From Bacteroidales bacterium (GTDB lineage: Bacteria > Bacteroidota > Bacteroidia > Bacteroidales > UBA3663): DNA of 64,000 nucleotides. Made by a program: the position numbers and the translations under genes. Location: the NCBI GenBank assembly GCA_004557315.1, contig SFEH01000005.1, forward strand, positions 7,600 to 71,599, read 5' to 3'. Under the pieces are notes generated by a model, which was not told the origin of the DNA, searched no databases, and worked only from the letters and a program-made list of their open reading frames with translations. Below, in pieces: positions 45,891 to 54,602 of this stretch (position 1 is its first letter; each line of letters begins with the position of its first letter).

Positions 45891-47111
45891 TTATCGGTTA
45901 AGAAAAGCAATATTTTTATCAATAAGTGCATTTCTGGTCTTAACTGAAGCACCAGTTGTGAGTCCGTCGCTTGGTGTATTCATGCAATAATCGACGAGTT
46001 GTCCGATGGTTGATGTTGCCACATGCATGCGGGTGTCGCTTGCTGCATAGTAGATAAACACCTTGTCGTCCATCGAGTGCATGTCAGCACCTGTGCCGCC
46101 TTCTGCAATCCAGCCGTTGGTGAACAATACGTTCATCACGTCGCCGATATATTCGCCTCCCTGTGGCACCATCAGTGCGCCGCCAGGAGTGGCAATCTCG
46201 CGCCAAGGCTCGTCGAGGGCAGTCATATACATATATAATACATAACGCAGACCGCTAGCGCAACCACGCACGCCATGAGCAAGGTGGAGCCAGCCCTTTG
46301 GTGTCTTGAAAGGATGAGGACCTTCGCCATTCTTCACTTCCTTGATGGTATGATAATAGCGCTGATCGATGATCTTCTCTTCGTTCACTACGGCATTGGT
46401 GATATCGTCAACGAGAGCCCAGCCGATGCCTCCGCCGCTGCCTGCGTCGATGAATCCGTCCTGTGGACGAGTATAGAGAGCATACTTGCCATCGACAAAT
46501 TCAGGGTGGAGCACCACATTGCGCTGCTGAGACTTGCTCTTGAGGTCAGGCAGACGCTCCCAGTTCACAAGATCCTTGGTGCGTGCAATGCCGCAGGTGG
46601 CAGTAGCTGCGCTGAGGTCTCCAGGGCGGCTGTCATCATGACGCTCTACGCAGAAGAGTCCGTAGATCCAGCCATCTTCATGCTGTGTCAGACGCATGTC
46701 ATAGACGTTGGTGGCAGGAGCATCGAGTCCTGCAGCACATGTTCCTTCCGGTGCTTCAGGCATTGTGATAGGATGCTCCCAGAAACGGAAGTTATCGACA
46801 CCATTTGGCGATTCGGCAACGGCAAAGAACGACTTGCGGTCGGCTCCCTCTACACGAACCACCAGCACATACTTGTCGCCCCACTTGATTGCTCCAGAGT
46901 TGAGAGTGGCATTGACGCCTATTCTCTCCATGAAGTATGGATTGGTCTCTGGATTGAAGTCGTAGCGCCATGCCAATGGTACTGTCTCAGCTTCGATGAT
47001 TGGGTTCTCCCAGCGTGTATATACGCCATTGCCCTCAATTGGGCTATTCTTTTTTGTTACAAATGCCTCATGTTGAGCTTCAACAAAGGCTTTTCTTTCT
47101 TCGAATGTCAT
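45891..47111 (-). CDS. 4-O-beta-D-mannosyl-D-glucose phosphorylase (GH130_1)
   Basis: 406 residues from MTFEERKAFVEAQHEAFV; 57 extra upstream codons of the open frame overlap the GH26 gene and are rejected. GH130_1 signatures: NPIIEAETVPLAWRYDFN, ERIGVNATLNSGAIKW, VVRVEGADRKSFFAVAES, and the general-acid region NVYDMRLTQHEDGWIYGLFC. No signal peptide, cytoplasmic. Phosphorolyses mannosyl-glucose to mannose-1-phosphate and glucose. Seven bp after the GH26 gene, in the same order as the characterised Bacteroides fragilis locus (GH26, MGP, symporter, epimerase). Confidence 0.94.
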   Translation of the reverse strand: MTFEERKAFVEAQHEAFVTKKNSPIEGNGVYTRWENPIIEAETVPLAWRYDFNPETNPYFMERIGVNATLNSGAIKWGDKYVLVVRVEGADRKSFFAVAESPNGVDNFRFWEHPITMPEAPEGTCAAGLDAPATNVYDMRLTQHEDGWIYGLFCVERHDDSRPGDLSAATATCGIARTKDLVNWERLPDLKSKSQQRNVVLHPEFVDGKYALYTRPQDGFIDAGSGGGIGWALVDDITNAVVNEEKIIDQRYYHTIKEVKNGEGPHPFKTPKGWLHLAHGVRGCASGLRYVLYMYMTALDEPWREIATPGGALMVPQGGEYIGDVMNVLFTNGWIAEGGTGADMHSMDDKVFIYYAASDTRMHVATSTIGQLVDYCMNTPSDGLTTGASVKTRNALIDKNIAFLNR

Positions 47112-47118
47112 TTTTTTA

Positions 47119-48252
47119 TTATTTAATGTCCTTGATGTCGTTGAGGAATAATGTGTTAGGTAACTCGTAGAACTTCTTGAAGTCTTCGGCTGTAGGAGTC
47201 TCCTTCGAAGGGCCGAAGTGCTCCTTTGGATAGTTGCGCCAAGGGAGGCAATAGCAGATAGGGAAGTCCTTGACCGAAGCATCGAAGATGCGTGTCCACC
47301 AGTCAGGGATTACGGAGTTGGTCTTGCCACATTCTGTCACGGCTACAAGGATGTTGCGCTCCTTGGCATAGTCGCACATCATGGTGAGCAAACGGTCGAG
47401 CTGTGCCATGTAATCCTCGTCCGAGCCATACTGATAAGCATCGGTGCCAAGAAGCTGCACGCGGTCATCGCCTGGCCAACGCTCAAGGAAATGCTCAAGC
47501 GAACGAGGTCCTGGGGAATAGCTCCACACGAGCTGTCCTTCAAGACGCTCATCCATATAGTCCTGTGTCATGTTCCACAATGCCTTGTATTCTTCAGCCG
47601 AGCAGTTTGCCTCGCCCCACCAGAACCAGTTGCCTGTATTCTCGTGCCAAGGACGGAAGATCACCGGCACGACCTCACCATCGGAAGTCTTGAGTGAGCC
47701 AATGAACTCTGTCACCTTATCGAGCCAGCCGATGAATTTCTCGTGCACCTCGCCTCCTTCGAGGGTTGCTGCTACGGTGTGCTTTGGGTCGATGAGCTCG
47801 TCAGCGCTCTTGCCATCGGCAAGTGCTTGCTCATATTCCTTTATGTCTTCGTCAATCCATGCTGTCTTGCCGTTCAGCGGGTTGCGCAGATGCCATGAGA
47901 TAGTGATGATGCCACCACGCTCATGATGTGCGATGATTTCCTCGCGCATAAGGTTGAATGGCACAGAGTCGAGATTCTTCAGGTCGCCCATTTCTATACC
48001 GCCGATGTCAAAACCCATAACGGCAGGATAGTCGCCAACAAGTTCCTTGGTGTCCGAACGACCGTCCTCATATTCCCAGGTGAGTCCATAGAATGGGTCA
48101 TCCTGGTGTCCGAACATGTAGCCCTTCTGGCTGATTTTAGAAAGACGTGAACAGAGAGCATCAGCAGGTGTTGTTTCTGTTACTGGTTGTTGTGGCTTGC
48201 ACGCAATCAATGCGATGGCAAGAATTGCAGATAGAAAAATAGTCTTTTTCAT
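47119..48252 (-). CDS. GH26 endo-beta-1,4-mannanase, lipoprotein
   Basis: 377 residues from MKKTIFLSAILAIALIAC, a lipoprotein signal with Cys at 18, so it is anchored in the envelope, perhaps at the cell surface. GH26 barrel: MFGHQDDPFYGLTWEY, ITISWHLRNPLNG, acid/base Glu in FRPWHENTGNWFWWGE (about 200-215), nucleophile Glu in LVAVTECGKTN (about 307). Releases mannobiose from beta-mannan. First gene of the mannan operon; minus-strand TAACTTTG (48293-48300) is a likely -7 box without a clear -33 partner. Confidence 0.93.
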   Translation of the reverse strand: MKKTIFLSAILAIALIACKPQQPVTETTPADALCSRLSKISQKGYMFGHQDDPFYGLTWEYEDGRSDTKELVGDYPAVMGFDIGGIEMGDLKNLDSVPFNLMREEIIAHHERGGIITISWHLRNPLNGKTAWIDEDIKEYEQALADGKSADELIDPKHTVAATLEGGEVHEKFIGWLDKVTEFIGSLKTSDGEVVPVIFRPWHENTGNWFWWGEANCSAEEYKALWNMTQDYMDERLEGQLVWSYSPGPRSLEHFLERWPGDDRVQLLGTDAYQYGSDEDYMAQLDRLLTMMCDYAKERNILVAVTECGKTNSVIPDWWTRIFDASVKDFPICYCLPWRNYPKEHFGPSKETPTAEDFKKFYELPNTLFLNDIKDIK

Positions 48253-48444
48253 TTTGATAAGTTGTTTGTTCACAATATTAATTTTCACGGTGCAAAGTTA
48301 TACATAATATAAAATACATAAAAATACTATTTTATCATTATGTAATCTTTTTTTGTCTATTGGTGCAAAATTAAGTATTTTTCTACAATTATTGCCCGAT
48401 TTTGGAAATAATTCCACCAATTCATCAGAAATATTTTACGTTTG

Positions 48445-48475
48445 TTGGGGATTTGAAATTTATTGCCTATATTTG
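48445..48475 (+). promoter_or_regulatory. Promoter of the fimbrillin-like lipoprotein gene
   Basis: TTG (48445-48447), 20-bp spacer, TATATTTG (48468-48475). The leader to the ATG would be about 70 nt. Confidence 0.65.
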
Positions 48476-48554
48476 CAGCAGAATCATTCGGTGTCCATAA
48501 TAGGATCACTTATTTTATCAACAAGGCTATAAACCATTTTTTTAATATTATATA

Positions 48555-49769
48555 ATGTGTAAGTTCATTCAATCGTTCAAGTCGTTACCATCAGTGGTAT
48601 CCTTGATCACAGGTTTGAGTCTGACTGGATGCTATCAGGAAGCTCCAGTGGAAGACGTCGTTTCGGGCAGTGGCACAAAGCTCAATGTCATCACGCGCAG
48701 CGCCACGAGCAATGCTGTCATCTATCCGCTTTCTATCTATGCTTTCGGGGCTGATGGGTCGTGCAAAGCCCAGCAAGTCATTGAGGATGAGAGTGAGTCG
48801 GTGAGTCTGAAACTCGGCAAGGGCAATTATCGCATCACGGCAATATCGGGCTTCGGAGACTTCGTCTTTCCCCAGACCCCCAAAAAGAATGCCCTGATAA
48901 CTACTAACGTGGGAAACTATTCCGTCACGCCCCTCTCTGTCGGTCAAGCCGATGTCGCGCTCTCTGGTTCTTCGTCCGTCACCGTTCAGATGTCGCTTCA
49001 GGTGGCAAGTGTCGAGTTTGCACTCCATGGCCTGCCCGATGATGTGACCGAAGTCTCGGTGACGATTGCCGATGTGTACAGTGCCATCACGTTCGGTGGC
49101 GAATGTCAGTCTCCCGAGCCGGCTGTGTTGGAATGTAGTAAGGTCGGTGGCGTGTGGACCACCGGCAAGGTCTATCTCTTGCCCCTATCTTCTTCGTCAA
49201 TGGTGGTCTCAATCATTGTGGCCGATGATACAGGAAGCAATACCTACGGCTATACCTATAACACACCTGTCAGGGCTGGCGTGCCTTATCAGCTCAACGG
49301 TACTTTCTCTGCGGGCATTGTCTTGAATGGCACGGTTGAAGCCATCGGATGGGATGAGGATGTGGTGCTCGACTTTGATTTTGGCACGAATGTGAGCGAT
49401 AGCGGAGGGGATGAAGGTGAAGAACCCTCTGCATCGGAGGAGGTCACTGTTGCCGAAATTCCTGAAGCATGTTCGCTGTGGCAAGGTCATGTAGTGGCTA
49501 TGGTCGGCAATGTCACATCGTCCGAAGCCGATCTGCTGCTCTTGGCTTTGCCTGAAGAGGTCAATGTGATGTCGAAGGTGTCGGACGAACCTGATGCTGC
49601 TGCTCAAATAGCACAGGCATATTCAGAATATGGGCTGACGGGATGGCGTATTCCTACTAAAGAAGAGGCAACGGCATTGCGAAACTGCTATTATGGCGAC
49701 AAAGTATCGAAGACGCGCTCTACACCTATTCGTTTGCAACGTCGAGTGATGGCGATGCGTTGCAAATAA
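48555..49769 (+). CDS. FimB/Mfa2-like fimbrial lipoprotein, apparent 3' frameshift
   Basis: 404 residues as read. N-terminus ends in a lipobox (LSLTGC, Cys 26). The N-terminal part (SIYAFGADGSCKA, YRITAISGFGDF) matches two-domain fimbrillin-type anchors of Bacteroidales; after an acidic linker (about 285-297) a small domain ends with LTGWRIPTKEEATALRNCYY, a DUF1566/FISUMP-like motif. From about 49703 the frame turns odd (SKTRSTPIRLQRRVMAMRCK). The -1 frame continues sensibly as IEDALYTYSFATSS ... VKYRLRLVKTIHVKKQ to a TAG at 49835-49837. One missing base explains this; probably a recent mutation or a sequencing error. Confidence 0.8.
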   Translation: MCKFIQSFKSLPSVVSLITGLSLTGCYQEAPVEDVVSGSGTKLNVITRSATSNAVIYPLSIYAFGADGSCKAQQVIEDESESVSLKLGKGNYRITAISGFGDFVFPQTPKKNALITTNVGNYSVTPLSVGQADVALSGSSSVTVQMSLQVASVEFALHGLPDDVTEVSVTIADVYSAITFGGECQSPEPAVLECSKVGGVWTTGKVYLLPLSSSSMVVSIIVADDTGSNTYGYTYNTPVRAGVPYQLNGTFSAGIVLNGTVEAIGWDEDVVLDFDFGTNVSDSGGDEGEEPSASEEVTVAEIPEACSLWQGHVVAMVGNVTSSEADLLLLALPEEVNVMSKVSDEPDAAAQIAQAYSEYGLTGWRIPTKEEATALRNCYYGDKVSKTRSTPIRLQRRVMAMRCK

Positions 49770-49814
49770 CAAAGGCGGGTGCAACGGTAAAGTACCGGCT
49801 CCGCCTTGTTAAGA

Positions 49815-52800
49815 CTATTCACGTGAAAAAGCAGTAGCGTGCCCACCTTGCAAGATCACGCCCTCGCGATGTGCGCCATCGACCTTAATGGTCATTGGCT
49901 GTGGCAGGTGAACGTGACGTAGGTGTTCGGTCTCTTCGACAGCATGAAGGGTGTCGAGGATGTCTTCGCGATAGACGCCATCGTTGCGGAAGGCATTGAT
50001 GGTGAAATAGCAGACTCCTAGACTCGTGAGATTCTGGAAGAAGTGCGTGCCCTGGCTTGGATCTACCTGAAAGTTCTTGAGTCCTGCCTCTACGATGACA
50101 CGTGCCGCCGATATATGTGGCCACTTGACAGGAATACCTAGCCAGGGGTCGCTGCTTCCCCAGCGTCCAGGACCGATGAGCAGATACTTCTTGTCGTGCT
50201 CAAGGAACTTGCGGTTCATCCTGTCGCACTCTTCTGCAATGACAGGATTGAAGCTTGGCGAATAACTGTTGTCGAGAGTCTTGACATAGACGATATCCGA
50301 GATGTCGGATATGATGCCGTGGCCAATGGCGCTATGTGAGCGGAGCAGGCAATCTTCGTCGGGCACTTCTGCAAGGTTCTCATCGAGCATCATGCGATTA
50401 TCCACCATCGGACGTATCTGCAGCAGATAGAACTCGCCCGTACGGTCATCGTGAAGATTGACGGCAAACTCTATCTCTACTGGGCGTTGCATCTCTTTCT
50501 CTCCGTAAGCCAATACCTTCTGCATGAGTTCTGGCAGAGGAAAGACACCATTCTGCAATACACCAGCAAAGGAGATGATCTTGCGGTTGCGTCCTTCGTA
50601 ATAGCCGTCGCGGATGATCTGGTCTTCCGGATCGTAGGTCGAGCAGATGTATTTCAGCGTTCCGTCGCCATCGGCTTTCCTCACTGGTACCTTGACAAGG
50701 TCGAAGCCATCGTCAACGCAGAACTTGTGAGGATCGGTCGATTTGAGGTCGAGGGCAAGGAAGGCCGTCTGTGTGTCGCGCAAAGCAGTCTCCATTTCGC
50801 TCATCTGCAGCACCTTGTCGGGATGATATGGATTGACACGCAGGCTCTGTCCACCATCGACGATGTATTTGCCAAGACCCATTGCCAACGACACCGTTCC
50901 TTCTTCCGCCTTCTCGTCACCGATAGGATAGTAGTTGACACTTCGTGCCACACCCGAGATCACAGGATAGAATCGGTCGCCGTGAGCCTCTCCCACAACC
51001 TCCTGCAGGATGACAGCCATCTTCTCCTGGTCAATCACATTGCTTGTGGCTGTCATGTAGTCCTTCGAGCTCTGGTAATAGACACTCGCATATACAGCCT
51101 TGACAGCATAGGCAAGCAGCTCGATGCGCTTGTACTTGTCGGTGACGTAAGGTATCATATAGGTCGAATAGACTCCGGCAAACGGCTGATAGTGTGAGTC
51201 TTCGAGCAAAGAAGAACTGCGCACTGCAAGCGGACCGTTCACGACCTCCATGAAGGCTTCAAGATCGACTAGTAGTCGCTGTGGCAGATGGGCATGAAGG
51301 AAGGCTTCGAGTATCTCTTCGTCCGTGCGGTTGCTCAAAGCGATAGGATAGAGCTGGTTGGTGTCCATAAACTCGTCGAAGATGTCGGTACACAGCACCA
51401 CCGTTTTCGGGATCATGGTCGGTGCAGGGAGGTCTTCGTGTCGGGTGAGCATTCGGTCGATGAAGGCAAGGCCACGTCCTTTGCCTCCCAACGATCCGTC
51501 GCCGATGCGGGCGAAGTTGCTGTATTGGTCGAAGCGTTCGCGCTGGAACACAGCCACTACGCCGTGGTTCTTCATCTTTCGGTATGCCACAATGGCATCG
51601 AAGGTGATCTGGCGATGGGCATCGACGTCCTGGAGCGAGTCCCAAGTGATGTGCTTCAGGAACTGTGAGATTGGGAACAAGGCGCGTGAGCCTAACCAGC
51701 GTGAGATGTTGTTGTGGGTGATGTGGTTGAGCAACGACTCGCGAGGCAGCGTGAAGATGTTGTTCTGCAGCTCCTTGAGGTTGTGGATGCGGGCAATTTC
51801 CTCGCCAGTATCAGGGTCGGTGAATACGAAGTCGCCAAAGCCGAAATACTGTCGCACCATGTCGCGCAGATCCACATCCATCTTCTTCGAGTTCTTGTCG
51901 ATGAAGTGGTAGCCGCAGCTCTCGGCACGTTCGGCATTCTCGGTCTCGGCACTGTCCATGATGAGCGGAATGTATGGGTCGTTGTCGCGGATGGCACCAA
52001 GGAGCTTGAAGCCGGCAAGCTGGTCTTTCTCCTCTTCCGTAGGGCGAGCACCCTTGATAGGAGTCATTGGAAAACGGCAGTCGCTGATCACGCCGAGCGT
52101 GTTCTCGCTGTAGCGGCTATACAGGCTCCATGCTTCTTCGTAGTTGCGGGCAAGCACGATCTTCGGGCGGCCACGCATGCGGAGTGTCTCAAGGGTGGCA
52201 TTGAGCGCCTCGGTCGCAAATTCGAGACTCTGCTGGAGCACGAACTTATAGAGGTTGGGCAGAATGGAGCTGTAGAAGCGGATATTGTCCTCCACCAAGA
52301 GAATCATCTGCACGCCTGCTTCCACGTCATGCTCAAGGTTCATCTTGTCCTCGACCAGCTTGATGATGGTCAGGAGCAAGTCGGTATTGCCGAGCCAGCA
52401 GAACACATATTCAAAGATTGAGAGGTCAGTGTCCTGCATTCGGGTCCTGATACCGTGGCTGAAAGGCGTGAGCACCACGATTGGAATGTTCTCGTGGCGT
52501 TCTTTCAGTGTGCGGGCAATGTCAAATACGTCGTTGTTGTCGGTTCCTGGCATACAGATGATGAGGTCGATACCTATTTCTGACATCGACTTCTCGGCCA
52601 TCTCAAGCGAAGAGACCTGGATGAAGCGTGGAGGGAAGCGGAGTCCCAGGCGGGCATATTCAAAGAAGATCTTCTCATCGACACGTCCATCGTCTTCGAG
52701 CATGAAGGCATCGTAGGGGTTTGCAAGAATCAGGATGTTGCAGATACGACGTTTCATCAGATCAACGAAATCTGTGTCGCGGAGTCGCGGAATTTGCTTG

Positions 52801-52826
52801 GTTTGCATATTGCTTGTCGAAAACAT
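49815..52826 (-). CDS. REC-like tandem domains fused to a PEP/pyruvate-binding (PPDK N-terminal) domain
   Basis: 1003 residues (or 997 from MQTKQIPRLRD). Residues about 25-155 and 170-320 look like two receiver-type folds: NILILANPYDAF with IDLIICMPGTDNND, and MILLVEDNIRFYSSILPNLY. Next comes a linker and an ATP-grasp PEP/pyruvate-binding domain (about 430-830) with GSLGGKGRGLAFI and GPLAVRSSSLLEDS. The phospho-His swivel and PEP barrel of true PEP synthase are missing, so it cannot complete that reaction alone. Often labelled PEP synthase in Bacteroidota; real role unknown, perhaps a signalling phosphotransferase. Convergent with the lipoprotein gene before it. Confidence 0.8.
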   Translation of the reverse strand: MFSTSNMQTKQIPRLRDTDFVDLMKRRICNILILANPYDAFMLEDDGRVDEKIFFEYARLGLRFPPRFIQVSSLEMAEKSMSEIGIDLIICMPGTDNNDVFDIARTLKERHENIPIVVLTPFSHGIRTRMQDTDLSIFEYVFCWLGNTDLLLTIIKLVEDKMNLEHDVEAGVQMILLVEDNIRFYSSILPNLYKFVLQQSLEFATEALNATLETLRMRGRPKIVLARNYEEAWSLYSRYSENTLGVISDCRFPMTPIKGARPTEEEKDQLAGFKLLGAIRDNDPYIPLIMDSAETENAERAESCGYHFIDKNSKKMDVDLRDMVRQYFGFGDFVFTDPDTGEEIARIHNLKELQNNIFTLPRESLLNHITHNNISRWLGSRALFPISQFLKHITWDSLQDVDAHRQITFDAIVAYRKMKNHGVVAVFQRERFDQYSNFARIGDGSLGGKGRGLAFIDRMLTRHEDLPAPTMIPKTVVLCTDIFDEFMDTNQLYPIALSNRTDEEILEAFLHAHLPQRLLVDLEAFMEVVNGPLAVRSSSLLEDSHYQPFAGVYSTYMIPYVTDKYKRIELLAYAVKAVYASVYYQSSKDYMTATSNVIDQEKMAVILQEVVGEAHGDRFYPVISGVARSVNYYPIGDEKAEEGTVSLAMGLGKYIVDGGQSLRVNPYHPDKVLQMSEMETALRDTQTAFLALDLKSTDPHKFCVDDGFDLVKVPVRKADGDGTLKYICSTYDPEDQIIRDGYYEGRNRKIISFAGVLQNGVFPLPELMQKVLAYGEKEMQRPVEIEFAVNLHDDRTGEFYLLQIRPMVDNRMMLDENLAEVPDEDCLLRSHSAIGHGIISDISDIVYVKTLDNSYSPSFNPVIAEECDRMNRKFLEHDKKYLLIGPGRWGSSDPWLGIPVKWPHISAARVIVEAGLKNFQVDPSQGTHFFQNLTSLGVCYFTINAFRNDGVYREDILDTLHAVEETEHLRHVHLPQPMTIKVDGAHREGVILQGGHATAFSRE

Positions 52827-52866
52827 CGTGCGGTTTTGTATTGGGTTTCTGTTTGTTTTAATCTCG

Positions 52867-52897
52867 CAAATATATTATCTTTTCAATAAATAAACAA
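52867..52897 (-). promoter_or_regulatory. Promoter of the REC/PEP-binding fusion gene
   Basis: On the minus strand, TTG (52895-52897), 20-bp spacer, TATATTTG (52867-52874), 41 bp before the first ATG. Confidence 0.65.
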
Positions 52898-52902
52898 AAA
52901 AT

Positions 52903-53277
52903 ATGGAAGAAAGTTATAAGCTTGGTCTGAAAGGAGAGGAGATTGCTGTCGATTATCTCCGAAAACATGGGTATCAGATTCTTGAACAACGCTGGAAGGA
53001 TCATCATCTTGAAATCGACATCATCGCCTTTGACCCCTCGACCACTGAACTTGTTTCGATTGAGGTGAAGACCCGCTCGACCAACGTATGGGGCTCACCA
53101 GAGAATGCAGTGGATTATAGGAAAATCCGACGTTCGGTCTATGCCACCGACTTCTATATGAAGCTCAACCATATCACCTACCCCGTCCGCTTTGACATAT
53201 TCGCCATTGTCATCCCTCCGAAAGGAGAGGTGCAGCTTAACCATATCAAAGACGCTTTCTATCCTCCTTTAGGGTGA
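52903..53277 (+). CDS. YraN/UPF0102-family endonuclease-like protein
   Basis: 124 residues, full length for the family. Restriction-endonuclease-like fold with Holliday-junction-resolvase likeness: GLKGEEIAVDYLRKHGYQIL, then the PD-(D/E)xK core HHLEIDIIAFD ... LVSIEVKTRS (Asp about 41, Glu/Lys about 58-60). Cytoplasmic, role unclear in the family. Divergent from the REC/PEP-binding gene. Confidence 0.92.
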   Translation: MEESYKLGLKGEEIAVDYLRKHGYQILEQRWKDHHLEIDIIAFDPSTTELVSIEVKTRSTNVWGSPENAVDYRKIRRSVYATDFYMKLNHITYPVRFDIFAIVIPPKGEVQLNHIKDAFYPPLG

Positions 53278-53320
53278 AATGTTCATACTGGATGTGTTAA
53301 GTCATTATGGTCATTAGTCA

Positions 53321-54280
53321 TTAAGATTTCAGGGATTCTTTGCTATTGCGTTGGGAGCTTGCACATATAGCCTCTTTGATTGCAGCTCTGTTGGGGCGTG
53401 ACAAAGGAATCTTTTTGTCTAAGCTGAACAGATTGATGAAGAAGCGGTTGTTGGCTCCTTCAAGCGACTCGACATACATGAGATTGACGAGGAAGGCACG
53501 ATGGCACTGAACAATAAATGAATAATCACGCAGTTCTTCCTTCAGCTGTTTTATCGTGGAGCGCAAAGTGCGACTGCTGATTTGTTCGTTATCTATAAAA
53601 TAGACATTGCTGTAATTGCCTACCGATTCGACATAGATGATCTTGCTTGGGATGATGGTGAAGTCTTGAGACGTATTGTCGGTATGCAGAATGACAGGGC
53701 ATTCTTCTTTATCCTGTTTGCCATCATGTTTATCATCATCTTCATCTGCTTCTTTTTCAACTTCTTTACCAACTTCCTCTCCATGTTCATTTTCGTCATT
53801 TTCATGCTTGCTCTCCTCTTTCCATCCATTGGCTGCATTCTGGCGTTCGCGAATCATCTTGTTGATGTCCTTGACCTCGTTTAGTTCCTTACGAATATTC
53901 CTTATCCAAATGTATAGCAGTTGAAAGGCGAAGATGATGAGCGAGACAATAAAGATGGTAGGCATGGTAATGAAGAAATAGGCTATTCCGCATACCACAC
54001 CATAGGTGACACCAAATGCAAAGGCACTAATGCACCATACAATGCTAAGGTCTCGGGCACTGTCTCTCGTCGTTCCGCTGTGGCGGAGTAGGTTGAAGCA
54101 GACAGCGATGGAGGCAGACATCAGGAATACGCCTGCCATACAACCAATAATATTCAGGTTGGAGCAGAATTCTCGTTCCATGCTCAACTTCACTTCAAAG
54201 GGCTTGAGGATCACCAGAACAAAAATCGAGCTTACAAACATGAATAGCGTGAGTTTAAGAATTCTTTTAATCTTACACAT
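53321..54280 (-). CDS. Membrane-bound LytTR-family transcription regulator B
   Basis: 319 residues. Four membrane helices (about 8-26, 42-64, 80-108 and 112-134), then a long, very charged linker (about 140-200, Glu/Asp/Lys/His-rich, including EKEADEDDDKHDGKQDKEE), and a LytTR domain (about 205-305: FTIIPSKIIYVESVGNYSNV, LRSTIKQLKEEL, CHRAFLVNLMYVESL, IPLSRPNRAAIK). Same plan as regulator A at 29.7 kb, also divergent from a TonB-plug gene. No receiver domain. The acidic/His linker could bind metal (inference). Its own promoter carries two phased repeats, suggesting autoregulation. Confidence 0.9.
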   Translation of the reverse strand: MCKIKRILKLTLFMFVSSIFVLVILKPFEVKLSMEREFCSNLNIIGCMAGVFLMSASIAVCFNLLRHSGTTRDSARDLSIVWCISAFAFGVTYGVVCGIAYFFITMPTIFIVSLIIFAFQLLYIWIRNIRKELNEVKDINKMIRERQNAANGWKEESKHENDENEHGEEVGKEVEKEADEDDDKHDGKQDKEECPVILHTDNTSQDFTIIPSKIIYVESVGNYSNVYFIDNEQISSRTLRSTIKQLKEELRDYSFIVQCHRAFLVNLMYVESLEGANNRFFINLFSLDKKIPLSRPNRAAIKEAICASSQRNSKESLKS

Positions 54281-54312
54281 TGTAGTTTCGAGTTTTGAGA
54301 TTTTTCATTTCG

Positions 54313-54375
54313 CAAAAATAATGATAATTTCTGATATGTAGATAAATATGGGATAAAATGTATAGATTTGGGATG
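54313..54375 (-). promoter_or_regulatory. Promoter and two phased repeats of LytTR gene B
   Basis: On the minus strand, ATCCC words have their tetramers at plus positions 54370-54373 and 54350-54353 (20 bp apart). The -7 box TATTTTTG is at 54313-54320. The second repeat starts exactly 10 bp before the -33 position, which itself is poor (ATC instead of TTG), as expected of an activator-dependent promoter. Confidence 0.6.
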
Positions 54376-54378
54376 GAA

Positions 54379-54498
54379 AGATGTGAAGGTGTGAAGGTGT
54401 TAAGGCGCTGCGCTTGTGAAGATGTTCAATGTCTTCAGTAGTGTTTTGTCTTGTGTAGAGTCAATGAACACCTTAACATCTTCACACCTTCACATCTT
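54379..54498. repeat. Short-repeat hairpin in the LytTR B / TonB-plug B intergenic region
   Basis: Left arm with AAGGTGTGAAGGTGTTAAGG and GAAGATGTTCA; right arm with TGAACACCTTAACATCTTCA and CACCTTCACATC. The loop (about 54425-54465) is almost the same as that of the element at 57.7 kb. It separates the operators of the two divergent genes. Confidence 0.85.
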
Positions 54499-54530
54499 TC
54501 TGTCCCAAATTGGCTAACGTCTATCCCAAC
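54480..54530 (+). promoter_or_regulatory. Three phased repeats upstream of TonB-plug gene B, predicted LytTR operator
   Basis: TTCAC, GTCCC and ATCCC with tetramers starting at 54482, 54503 and 54524: 21-bp steps. The last starts exactly 10 bp before the -33 TTG at 54534. The first copy also lies in the right arm of the hairpin element, so its role is less sure. Confidence 0.65.
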
Positions 54531-54533
54531 CTA

Positions 54534-54564
54534 TTGCCCGAATGAAAAGATTGCTATACCTTTG
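54534..54564 (+). promoter_or_regulatory. Promoter of TonB-plug gene B
   Basis: TTG (54534-54536), 20-bp spacer, TACCTTTG (54557-54564), the same -7 box as LytTR gene A. Confidence 0.7.
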
Positions 54565-54602
54565 CACCGCATACAATTACATTTTAAATTAATTATAAAC
54601 AG

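Noticed and set aside
49814..49829. A sixth parS at the end of the REC/PEP-binding gene (TTCACGTGAA)
   Set aside because: The flanks carry about four mismatches to the 16-mer, and it lies 40 kb from the cluster.
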